This document shows, piece after piece, positions 25,085 through 32,589 of a DNA stretch of 43,775 bases. This stretch comes from Desulfobacterium sp. GTDB lineage: Bacteria > Desulfobacterota > Desulfobacteria > Desulfobacterales > Desulfobacteraceae. A model generated the notes under the pieces. The model saw only the letters and a list, made by a program, of their open reading frames with translations. It did no database searches and was not told the origin of the DNA. Position 1 is the first letter of the stretch, and each line of letters starts with the position of its first letter. Location of the stretch: NCBI GenBank assembly GCA_016342325.1, contig JAEINR010000052.1, positions 1 through 43,775 on the forward strand. The letters are read 5' to 3'. The position numbers and the translations under genes are program-made.

Positions 25085-25288
25085 AACACGAAGATTATCG
25101 CTAAGAAACTAAAGGACCTGTCAGGAGGTATTGTATGGGAACTTTCATAAACTCCTCTTGAAGATAATTTTTCATGTTCAAAAGTGAGTTCAGTATAGGC
25201 CAATTAGTCATGAAAAACAACAGGTTTTGCGCCTTACATTCCATCCTGAAAGCGGTTCAAGGATTCAGACATTTCGCCACCGCCCGGG

Positions 25289-25576
25289 TCAGCAGCAGCC
25301 ATCACCACAGGATGCGTTTTCTTTTCCTTTTATCCAGACCTGGATAATATAGAGGGCTCAGCCCACCCCCGGGCTGACAGATATTGCCCCGGAAGGACAG
25401 TTGGTCACACAGGCCCCGCACTCCATGCATGCATTCAAATCAACTATCAAAGCCCGGTTCTGCGCCATTTCAAAAACAGCGTGGGGACAAACTTCAGTGC
25501 ATAGGCTGCAGCCGACACATTTTTCGTCGTCAAGAACCAGGGTTGATACGTTATCCAAATATCGTAAGTTTTTCAT
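25289..25576 (-). CDS. hgcB: HgcB mercury-methylation ferredoxin with in-frame TGA, probable selenoprotein
   Basis: HgcB is the 2[4Fe-4S] ferredoxin that works with HgcA to methylate Hg(II), thought to supply electrons and Hg(II). Two CX2CX2CX3CP motifs are visible (Cys20, 23, 26, 30 and Cys50, 53, 56, 60). After SVSPGVG (residues 66-72) comes TGA at 25358-25360. The frame continues: ALYIIQVWIKGKENASCGDG then Cys94-Cys95 and a second TGA. That tail is HgcB-like, including the C-terminal vicinal cysteines, and the read-through length of 95 matches what I recall for Desulfovibrio ND132 HgcB. TGA occupies position 73, where HgcB has a conserved cysteine. A SECIS-like hairpin follows directly. 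I read residue 73 as selenocysteine. The alternative is a nonsense mutation leaving a 72-residue protein without its tail. Start ATG 25576 has GGGGAGG ahead; hgcA ends 23 bases upstream. Confidence 0.9.
25330..25347 (-). promoter_or_regulatory. bacterial SECIS element for hgcB selenocysteine insertion
   Basis: On the mRNA strand TTATCCAGGTCTGGATAA folds as a perfect 7-bp stem with a GGUC tetraloop (or 6 bp with loop AGGUCU). The first loop G lies 18 bases after the UGA, within the spacing known for bacterial SECIS elements. The loop AGGUCU is the same as in E. coli fdhF, where GGUC contacts SelB. The stem has no bulged U, which fdhF has. The element lies within coding sequence, as expected in bacteria. 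Confidence 0.85.
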
Positions 25577-25599
25577 GCCCCCTCCCCTTCGGCGTCTCG

Positions 25600-26769
25600 T
25601 TAAAATGCAGAATAGATCCAAAGACCGGATGACACAGCCAAGGCGACCACCTGCACAGGAATAAATCGCTTCATCTCTTTTTCAACTCCGGATGGGGACG
25701 TAAATGGGGTCGTTCCCGTAAAATTCATGGCAAGAAAAGAACTGATGGCCATGCTGAACAGAAAAAGGGCCCCAAAACCTGCCATCCCGTTAATGGCCGA
25801 TGAAATGGCAACCATCAGGAGTATGGCAAAGACACTTCCGGCAATGATCCCTTTGGCGGCAAACTCCCTGAATGGAATATAGGGCAACAGCACCGGCGTG
25901 ACAAACCCACCTGAAAATATGCCTGTGACAAGGGCCAGAACAGCTAGCAGGCCTCTTTCCCAGGCCCCGGAGAAAGAAAACCCACCCGGCCCCACGCCTG
26001 AAACAACAAACAGGACAAGGGCTGCGATAAAAGCCGGCTTAAGCGCATTTTTAAGCTCCACCGGGGTCAGGACAAACCGTTCATAAAGCGTAAAGGTGAC
26101 CTGTCGCATGGGTTTGTCAGCCGTTCTGTTGTTCTTTAAAAAGGCCGGGATATCTTTGGCCCGGATCGGGCCATATACGACCCTGAATCCGGACTGTTTT
26201 TTCACATCCGCAGCAGAGACGCCTGTCGCGCCAAGCTGGGGAACAATGACCCGTTTATGGTCCACGATTTTTTCAAGGGAACAGGCCTCAATTCGTTTCA
26301 CAAGTTCCCGGGTTGAAAAGGTCCCCTTTCCCGCCGCACACCAGACATTGATCCCTTTTGTATCAAGCACCAGAATCCATGCACTGATGTGGGGAAGTGC
26401 CCTCCGCAAATGATCAAAGGTCAGTTTGAAATTTGCCGTGACCAGTACCTCAGACGCCCTGTCCGGATGGCCAATGCCATAAAGCCCCGGCACCACCTTA
26501 TAATCATGGCGACGGATGCCCCACCGGACATAAACGGTTGAAAAAAGGTCCTCCTTTCCAAGCCCGGATTTGACGATGGGAATCCGCCCTGCATGGGTTT
26601 CGCTGAAGCTGTCAACATATGAACACAGCTTAAACCCCGGCTTTTCATGCCCAGCCAGGGCATCCTTGTCCACGTTTAAACAGGACGGGCCCCTGCCCTC
26701 CATGGAGGCCATGATATTGACCCCCGGGGTGGACTGCCCATCCTGTCCGCATCCATCTTTTTCATCCAT
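25600..26769 (-). CDS. hgcA: HgcA corrinoid mercury methyltransferase
   Basis: About 389 residues. HgcA carries a methyl-corrinoid whose methyl group is transferred to Hg(II), making methylmercury. The diagnostic cap helix NVWCAAGK is at residues 141-148 (Cys144, the corrinoid lower ligand), preceded by ILVLDTKGI and followed by the conserved VPQLGATGVSA. The C-terminal half has about five membrane helices (ALKPAFIAALVLFVVSG through VQVVALAVSSGLWIYSAF), the HgcA membrane anchor. The N-terminus is some 45 residues longer than I recall for ND132 HgcA and contains Cys7, Cys30 and Cys49. ATG 26769 has AGGGAG 6 bases ahead and is preferred to the ATG at 26802, which sits at the predicted transcription start. 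hgcB follows after 23 bases. Confidence 0.95.
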   Translation of the reverse strand: MDEKDGCGQDGQSTPGVNIMASMEGRGPSCLNVDKDALAGHEKPGFKLCSYVDSFSETHAGRIPIVKSGLGKEDLFSTVYVRWGIRRHDYKVVPGLYGIGHPDRASEVLVTANFKLTFDHLRRALPHISAWILVLDTKGINVWCAAGKGTFSTRELVKRIEACSLEKIVDHKRVIVPQLGATGVSAADVKKQSGFRVVYGPIRAKDIPAFLKNNRTADKPMRQVTFTLYERFVLTPVELKNALKPAFIAALVLFVVSGVGPGGFSFSGAWERGLLAVLALVTGIFSGGFVTPVLLPYIPFREFAAKGIIAGSVFAILLMVAISSAINGMAGFGALFLFSMAISSFLAMNFTGTTPFTSPSGVEKEMKRFIPVQVVALAVSSGLWIYSAF

Positions 26770-26810
26770 TCGTGTCTCCCTAGGTTTACACCCCTTGGGC
26801 ATTTTCCTTT

Positions 26811-26838
26811 ATCGTTAGCATCCGACATGGAATGTCAA
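26811..26838 (-). promoter_or_regulatory. possible promoter of hgcAB
   Basis: On the minus strand TTGACA (26838-26833) is followed after 15 bases by TAACGAT. The spacing is short, so this is tentative. A start of transcription near 26804 would give a 35-base leader for the ATG at 26769. Confidence 0.35.
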
Positions 26839-26867
26839 CAGGACAATATGGAGACATCCAAAACAGA

Positions 26868-28565
26868 TCAGGAGGCTTTGTGCACCGTGAGCTGGGGAAA
26901 TGGAATATCCCAGTTGTTTTCAGTGCAGGCATCCACACACCACCTCTGGAAGGCCCTGGACAACCGGTTATACAAGGGGGCCAGCTCTCCATTAAAATCG
27001 GCAATCACCACAAGATCAAGGGAAGATCCGCCTGCCTCGGCAAATTCAACCCTGAGATTCAACAGGGATTCTTCATACCCCTCTTCCGCAAGCTGAATCC
27101 GGATATAGTTATCCAGGGTGGCAAGAACCGTATTGGTCGATACAGCCTGGAGATCATAGGAGATGCCAAAGGGGATTTTCAGCCTGAAATTCACGGAAAG
27201 ATTCAACGGGGTCTGGCCAAGGAAATCAGCGGTCTGGTAGACTTTTTTTGCACCGCCGCGCATCACCAGTTCCACCATTTCATGGGAAAGGCTGGTCACG
27301 CACCCCCGGGTGCCGTCTGCCAAGATCACCCAGTCATTTCTCTTGCAGGGAAACCAGGGTTCTTTAGGATGAAAGGTCCGGGATACCTGATCCATGATTT
27401 CTTCAATGGGCACCCTCAGGGTCACCCCAAGGTACGGGTTTTCAAGCCGGGTGAACACATTGATATTTTTCACCAGCCAGGGAACCCCGTGATAGACGAT
27501 CCGCTCCCCCTCCCTGACAGCGCCGATGTTGAGCATGAGACGGCTCTGGTGCCAGAAGATCGGCAGGGTATTCTTGGCCGCCCATCCCACGCCCATAAGG
27601 AAAATAATGGTCAGGGAGAGCAGCACCCAGTCCTCGAAAACGTAAAACACCAGGATCAGGACAAACAGGGTCAGAACCAGGGTCATCACCCGGAATACCA
27701 GGTCAATGGCCCGGATATGAAACGGCCTGTATTTGGCCGTATATCCCGGAAGCAGCTTCATCGTCACCAGGTACAAGAACCTTAAAAACAGCACCAGTCC
27801 CACACAGGCGCCCAGGGCAATAAAAAGAAAGAATCCCCGGGTCTTGAAAAAGTTTTTAATGGAGTCCTGGGTGGAGTCAATCAATGACTGTTCCTTTGCC
27901 TCCATCTCCGCCAGCTGCATTTCGGTAATTTCAAGCTTGTTCCGGATCTGGTTTGCCACGCCCGTCCACTCGGGCAGCAACTTTTTGATATCTTTTTTCA
28001 GGTTTTTATCATCTGTTTTTAAGATCAGTTCACGGATATTGTCATTGGCCTCCCGGGCAACGGGTTCCCGCTTCTGGTAAAAAGACAACTCATCCTTGAG
28101 CTTTGTTTTCTGCCTGGCCTTGACCGTCATCCGTTTGAGTTCCTTGATCCCGGGCTCAACAAGGGAGATCAACTCATTTTTCCAATTAAACGGCTCTGCT
28201 TTTTTTTCTGCAAACAAGCCCACATCCACGCCGGTGGCGATCCGCTCAAAATCGACATTGGCACTGGCCAGCATTTTATCCAGCTTTTTCAGCTCACCTG
28301 TCAGATTGGCCTTTTCCGTTTCTGAGGTGCTTTTTTTAAGCTGGGACTTTTTCTCGAAGATTCTCTCGTTCAGGTTTTTTTTCAGCTCAATGATGGAATG
28401 AAGCATTTTAATGGACGCCCCATCCCTATCTGCTTCAACCCCTGTTGTTTCAGATACGGTCTCCCCACCCGCCGGACTGTTGGCGTCACTGGTTTTTGCA
28501 GCAAGATTGCCCCCGGAAAAGATCAAACAGACAATACTTAAAACAATTATAATTCTCAGATTCAT
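26868..28565 (-). CDS. MscS-family small-conductance mechanosensitive channel
   Basis: About 565 residues. A signal peptide (MNLRIIIVLSIVCLIFSGGNLAA) is followed by about 200 residues of charged coiled-coil (KKNLNERIFEKKSQLKKST and similar). Membrane helices then follow: FFLFIALGACVGLVLFLRFLYLV, VMTLVLTLFVLILVFYVFEDW and LLSLTIIFLMGVGWAAKNTL. The beta and cytoplasmic domains of MscS come last, with GERIVYHGVPWLVKNINVF and a domain ending NWDIPFPQLTVHKAS, matching the IPFPQ-type MscS end. It opens under membrane tension to release solutes on hypo-osmotic shock. Start at 28565 has GGAG 9 bases ahead. It lies 98 bases upstream of hgcA on the same strand; a functional link is not evident. Confidence 0.88.
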   Translation of the reverse strand: MNLRIIIVLSIVCLIFSGGNLAAKTSDANSPAGGETVSETTGVEADRDGASIKMLHSIIELKKNLNERIFEKKSQLKKSTSETEKANLTGELKKLDKMLASANVDFERIATGVDVGLFAEKKAEPFNWKNELISLVEPGIKELKRMTVKARQKTKLKDELSFYQKREPVAREANDNIRELILKTDDKNLKKDIKKLLPEWTGVANQIRNKLEITEMQLAEMEAKEQSLIDSTQDSIKNFFKTRGFFLFIALGACVGLVLFLRFLYLVTMKLLPGYTAKYRPFHIRAIDLVFRVMTLVLTLFVLILVFYVFEDWVLLSLTIIFLMGVGWAAKNTLPIFWHQSRLMLNIGAVREGERIVYHGVPWLVKNINVFTRLENPYLGVTLRVPIEEIMDQVSRTFHPKEPWFPCKRNDWVILADGTRGCVTSLSHEMVELVMRGGAKKVYQTADFLGQTPLNLSVNFRLKIPFGISYDLQAVSTNTVLATLDNYIRIQLAEEGYEESLLNLRVEFAEAGGSSLDLVVIADFNGELAPLYNRLSRAFQRWCVDACTENNWDIPFPQLTVHKAS

Positions 28566-28618
28566 ATGGTTTTCATTCTCCAATAGATTTGTGTCATCAA
28601 CGGGTGCATCCCATGCAT

Positions 28619-29125
28619 TTAGTCGGAGCAGCTCCCGATATTCTCCTGACATATTTTCTCACTTCTCTTTTCCGCCAGCCGTGATTCCCTGCGCTTATGG
28701 GCTTCCCTGTTCCTTCTTTCCTCGCAGGCAGTTTTCTGATCAAGGCCTGGCACATCCACGGGCCTGAAATCGTCTCCAAGGGCAACAAAGGTGAGATAGG
28801 CAGATGCCGTATGGCTTAACTTGCCAGAGAGGATATCTTCCGTTTCCACCCGGACACCGATCTCCATGGATGTCTTTCCCACATGGTTGATGCCCGCCTT
28901 TAAGGTTACCAGGTTACCGATTTGAACGGGATTGTGAAAATCCAGCCGGTCAATGGAGGCGGTCACACAGATTCGGCGGGTGTGCCGGCAGGCAACCACG
29001 CCGGCTGCATTATCAATAAGTTTCATGATCACACCGCCGTGAACCAGCCCGGCCGGGTTGGCATCCTGGGGCAGCATCACCTGGGAAAGGGTCACAGCGC
29101 TTTCTTCAACGGTTTTCAAATCCAT
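28619..29125 (-). CDS. hotdog-fold acyl-CoA thioesterase (YciA/BFIT type)
   Basis: 168 residues. The central hotdog motif is GLVHGGVIMKLIDNAAGVVACRHT, with the usual aspartate and preceding VMLPQDANPAG; the second part (SIDRLDFHNPVQIGNLVTLKAGINHVGKTSMEIGVRVETED) is typical of the YciA/ACOT group. It hydrolyses acyl-CoA to free acid and CoA in the cytoplasm. The C-terminal 35 residues are highly basic (RRNREAHKRRESRLAEKRSEK). AGGAGA precedes the ATG. It lies 53 bases upstream of the channel gene and within a cluster that also holds an acyl-CoA synthetase. The 11-bp direct duplication TTTCGTTGGTG at 29138-29159 lies just before the start. Confidence 0.9.
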   Translation of the reverse strand: MDLKTVEESAVTLSQVMLPQDANPAGLVHGGVIMKLIDNAAGVVACRHTRRICVTASIDRLDFHNPVQIGNLVTLKAGINHVGKTSMEIGVRVETEDILSGKLSHTASAYLTFVALGDDFRPVDVPGLDQKTACEERRNREAHKRRESRLAEKRSEKICQENIGSCSD

Positions 29126-29333
29126 ATTTGTCTCCTGTTTCGTTGGTGTTTCGTTGGTGTCCCCTTGGTTGTCGGGGTGGGTTTCTCACATGGTCTATTA
29201 AATACAACAACAAGAATATATTGTACAACATGAATTAAAATTTCAGGATGGCCCGTCAAAATCTTGATATGGACCCTGCAAAATGATATAAATCCACCCT
29301 TTTTGAAAAAAAGCAGGACCCCCGAATTTCGGG

Positions 29334-29468
29334 GTAAGGTACGTAACGAACGTTGCGGGAGATACGGTAACACTGATCAAGGATCTGGTTGTAAAAGGGG
29401 GAGGGTTCACGGCCAAGCGCGGCACAGCCGTGGGCAATATCTCATGGGTACATGATACCCCGGCCTAG
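29334..29468 (+). pseudogene. remnant of a PhnA-domain protein (C-terminal fragment)
   Basis: In the plus-strand frame starting at 29334 the sequence reads VRYVTNVAGDTVTLIKDLVV then KGGGFTAKRGTAVGNISWV, which resembles the PhnA C-terminal domain (GDTVTLIKDLxVKG...KRGTxVxNI). There is no start codon, no zinc ribbon upstream (the frame is closed at 29304), and the fragment ends early at TAG 29466. I therefore call it a decayed gene. It overlaps the end of the NAD(P)-binding gene on the other strand by 4 bases. Confidence 0.6.
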
Positions 29469-30118
29469 CAACCCGCCAGCTTGAACAGCTCATCCAGTTC
29501 ATGGACCTGGGGAGATGCCGAAGCCGTGAAGCAGACATTGATCATGGCCTTGGCCACAATATCTCCCTTGATGGGCCGATATCGCTTAAACAACCCAAGC
29601 CGGTTCAGGCAGTGCAGGAACGCCCCCCCGAAACGCTCCCCCGGACGGTTCTCGGACCTGTCCCCCGCAAGGAGGCTGGGCTGGAGAATATGAAGTTGCT
29701 TGAAATCAAGAAGCCGGATATCCCTCTCAAGTTCCCCCTTCATACGGGAATAAAAGGAACGGGCCTTGGGGGATGCCTGGGCAGAGGAGACCAGCACATA
29801 GCCTGGCACCCGGTTCTCGGATGCGGCCCGGGCAAAGCAATACTGGTAGGTATAATCCACAAGATACTGTACCGCCTTACTCCCCGCCGTTTTAATGGTG
29901 GTGCCCAAGGCTGAAAAAAGAATGTCTCCTTTTACAAGGTCCCGGAAGATCTCCGGTTGGTCAAAGTCGACAATATGTTCTTCCAGTTTTTCATGGGCAA
30001 GACCGGAACTGCGCCGGGTAAAAATAACGACCCTGGCGAACCTGTCATCTTCCAGGAGCCGGGAGACCAGGCAGGACCCCACGAGACCGGTGGCCCCGAT
30101 CACAAGCGCTGTTTTCAT
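29465..30118 (-). CDS. NAD(P)-binding Rossmann protein (atypical SDR, HTATIP2/NmrA-like)
   Basis: 217 residues starting MKTALVIGATGLVGSCLVSR, with the NAD(P)-binding motif GATGLVG at residues 8-14. LFSALGTTIKTAGSKAVQYLVDYTYQ and YVLVSSAQASPKARSFYSRMKGELERDI (an active-site-type YxxxK) match the HTATIP2/YwnB-like atypical SDRs. LHILQPSLLAGDR is also typical. These act on unknown substrates or as redox sensors. RBS AAGGAAAT precedes the ATG. It lies downstream of the acyl-CoA synthetase on the same strand, after a gap of 194 bases. Confidence 0.88.
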   Translation of the reverse strand: MKTALVIGATGLVGSCLVSRLLEDDRFARVVIFTRRSSGLAHEKLEEHIVDFDQPEIFRDLVKGDILFSALGTTIKTAGSKAVQYLVDYTYQYCFARAASENRVPGYVLVSSAQASPKARSFYSRMKGELERDIRLLDFKQLHILQPSLLAGDRSENRPGERFGGAFLHCLNRLGLFKRYRPIKGDIVAKAMINVCFTASASPQVHELDELFKLAGC

Positions 30119-30312
30119 AGGATTTATTTCCTTTTCTGCTATTGTATCCGCAATGTTGTTACCCTACCAGACATGAACCAGGGTCCCGCAGATATGATAT
30201 ATCCATCCCCTACCCGTATTCCCGATTGAAAAACAGGACAGCCCTGCCCATCCCGTTAGAGGGCTGGACAAGGCTGCCGGGTCGGTTCGGACCATTCCGG
30301 CCTTTGCGATTA

Positions 30313-32106
30313 TTAGTACATGTTTTCGATTTCATCCTCATAGTTCTTCAGGATGACATTTTTTTTCAGCTTAAACGTCGGGGTCATCATGCTGTTTTCG
30401 ATGGTGAACTCAGGCACGATGGTCACTTTTTTAATGCTTTCAAAGGAAGCCAGATCCTGGTTTGTCTTTTTCACCTCGGAATCGATCATGGGCTTTATCT
30501 TCGGGTGCTTGAGAAGATCGGCAACGGTTTCATGGGCGATATTCTTTTCATCGGCATAGGCTTTGAGATTTTCCTCATCCAGGGTGACCACGGCGGAGAG
30601 ATATTTCCTTCTGTCACCCACCACACAGACCTGGTTGATATATTTGGAGGTGGTCATGATCCCTTCAATCCGGGAGGGGGCGATATTTTTCCCGCCGGCG
30701 GTGATGATGATATTCTTTTTCCGGTCCGTGATCTTCAGGACATTATTTTCGTCGATTTCGCCGATATCCCCGGTCTTGAGCCAGCCGTCCTCAGTAAAGG
30801 TCTCTGCGGTTGCCTCGGGGTTTTTATAGTACTCTTTCATCACATTCCGGCCGGAGGTGAGCACTTCACCGTCGTCAGCAAGTTTATGGAACAGCCCCTC
30901 TCCGGGAGGGCCCACCACGCCGAAATCATACTTATCCAGGCGGTTAATGTGGGAAAAGGAGGTATTTTCCGTCATGCCCAGCCCTTCCAGGATCAAGATA
31001 CCGGCGCCGTGGAAAAACCGTGCGATCTCGGGATTCAAAGGGGCAGCGCCGCTGATGCACCATTTTACATTTCCGCCCAGGGCCTGGTGAATCTTTGAGA
31101 AGACAAGCTTTGTTGCCACCTTGTTTTTGAGCCCCAGGATGAAGGGAACGGGCTCTCCGGCCAGTTTGCATGCGCCGACCTGTTTGCCCACACCACAGGC
31201 CCAGTTGAATATTTTTTCCGCTGCCCCGCCTTTTGCCTCAGCACCGCTGATGATCTTGGTATGAATTTTTTCAAACACCCGTGGCACACTGATAAACCAG
31301 TGGGGAGCGGCCAGGGCGAAATCTTCCAGCAGGGTGTCGATGCCCCGGGCAAAGGTGGTCCGGTTTCCGACTTTTATGGCGGTATAGCAGCAGGTTCTGG
31401 CAAAAACATGGGCCAGGGGGAGAAAGATAAACATATCTTCACCGTCATGGAATTCCCCGCAATGAAAAACAGACTGGCTGGTACTGGTGAGGTTGTCATG
31501 GGTCAGGACGACGCCTTTGGGCACCCCTGTGGTGCCGGAGGTGTATACAAGCCCTGCCGTGTCCTGGGCCGTAACCTGGCCGGTCCGCTCTTCAAAGGCG
31601 GCATCCTCGATATCCTTGCCAAGGGCTAGGAATTCGTCATATGAGATCACCCAGTCATTCTCGTCAGCCCCGTCAGCCTCGCCGTTGAACAGGATGACCT
31701 TTCGGATATTTGGAATGTTTTTTCGAATCTCCAGCAACTTTTCAAGCTGTTTCCGGTTTTCGGCAAAGACAAGCACGGCATCAGAGTGGTTGATGATATA
31801 TTCACAGTCGGGCGCCAGGTTGGACTGATAGATACCAACGGTTCCCGTTCCCATGCTCATGCCAGCAACATCGGTAAGGACCCATTTATAGCAGGTATAA
31901 CTCAAGATATTGATCTTATCCCCTTTTTCAACGCCAAGGGCAATAAGGCTTTTGGATACAGATTTGACCTGGTCATAAAACTCCTGCCAGGTAACGGAAG
32001 TTGCATTGGTGTTTGCATCAAACCATCTGTATGCCGAATCATGGGCGTATTGGTCAACGGTCTCGCAGAGCATCTGGTGAAAATTGGCGTAATCCTTAAA
32101 CTCCAT
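30313..32106 (-). CDS. long-chain fatty acid-CoA ligase (FadD15-type, AMP-forming)
   Basis: 597 residues, the usual size of the long-chain (FAA1/FadD15) group. Motifs: YTSGTTGVPKGVVLTHDN, GLGMTENTSFSH, and KTGDIGEIDENNVLKITDRKKNIIITAGGKNIAPS. The C-terminus (TPTFKLKKNVILKNYEDEIENMY) contains the expected lysines. It activates long-chain fatty acids to acyl-CoA for beta-oxidation or lipid synthesis, using ATP. AGGAGG lies 5 bases ahead of ATG. Unlike the enzyme at 176-1666 its P-loop is canonical. A thioesterase lies nearby. Confidence 0.93.
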   Translation of the reverse strand: MEFKDYANFHQMLCETVDQYAHDSAYRWFDANTNATSVTWQEFYDQVKSVSKSLIALGVEKGDKINILSYTCYKWVLTDVAGMSMGTGTVGIYQSNLAPDCEYIINHSDAVLVFAENRKQLEKLLEIRKNIPNIRKVILFNGEADGADENDWVISYDEFLALGKDIEDAAFEERTGQVTAQDTAGLVYTSGTTGVPKGVVLTHDNLTSTSQSVFHCGEFHDGEDMFIFLPLAHVFARTCCYTAIKVGNRTTFARGIDTLLEDFALAAPHWFISVPRVFEKIHTKIISGAEAKGGAAEKIFNWACGVGKQVGACKLAGEPVPFILGLKNKVATKLVFSKIHQALGGNVKWCISGAAPLNPEIARFFHGAGILILEGLGMTENTSFSHINRLDKYDFGVVGPPGEGLFHKLADDGEVLTSGRNVMKEYYKNPEATAETFTEDGWLKTGDIGEIDENNVLKITDRKKNIIITAGGKNIAPSRIEGIMTTSKYINQVCVVGDRRKYLSAVVTLDEENLKAYADEKNIAHETVADLLKHPKIKPMIDSEVKKTNQDLASFESIKKVTIVPEFTIENSMMTPTFKLKKNVILKNYEDEIENMY

Positions 32107-32589
32107 AAATCCTCCTGTGATGAATAATCCTGCTATTATTAATACCTGTTTGTTGCCCCCGACAGGAGGCGTTAACTATATTTTTTTTTCTGATAACAAC
32201 GGATCTTGGAGGTCTGTGCTGTACAGCCCCCCAACAACGCTGCAATCAAAAGGGTTTAAATCCAGTTCCCGTGTTATGTCCTCCCCTTTTCCATCCCAAA
32301 ACAATTCATGTGACAACTTTGCTTAACGGTCCTTTGATTCAACTGCGCAGAAATAGTTAGGTAGGCAAGAGGAACGTTGTGTGAAGTTGTAGCCATAACA
32401 GTCCTTGTTTCTAAAAGTTTTTCAAACCGACTCACCATAACATAAGTAATATTTTTTTCCAGTCTATTTCACACTTTTGAATTTGGTGGGAATGGAACGG
32501 AAGTTAAAGCAGTAAACGTACAGGATAGAAAGCAATCAGAGTGATGACATCAGGGGAGTAAAGTACCATGTTAATTCTGTTGGAAGGAT
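32107..32589. other. intergenic region without a recognisable gene
   Basis: The 483 bases between the long-chain acyl-CoA ligase start and the end of the large kinase gene are AT-rich, with no convincing ORF, tRNA or terminator. The ligase promoter should lie at the left end. Confidence 0.6.

Noticed and set aside
25358-25576. hgcB as a complete 72-residue ferredoxin ending at the first TGA
   Set aside because: The frame beyond the TGA encodes a family-type tail with the expected Cys-Cys end at the expected length, and a SECIS-like hairpin follows. A plain stop does not explain these.
26770-26867. Cobalamin or metal riboswitch ahead of hgcA
   Set aside because: The gap is only 98 bases and shows no B12-box or long paired structure.
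29304-29468. Selenocysteine in the PhnA-like frame (TGA at 29304)
   Set aside because: No coding-like sequence lies upstream of the TGA in that frame and no SECIS-like hairpin follows, so it is treated as a decayed gene.
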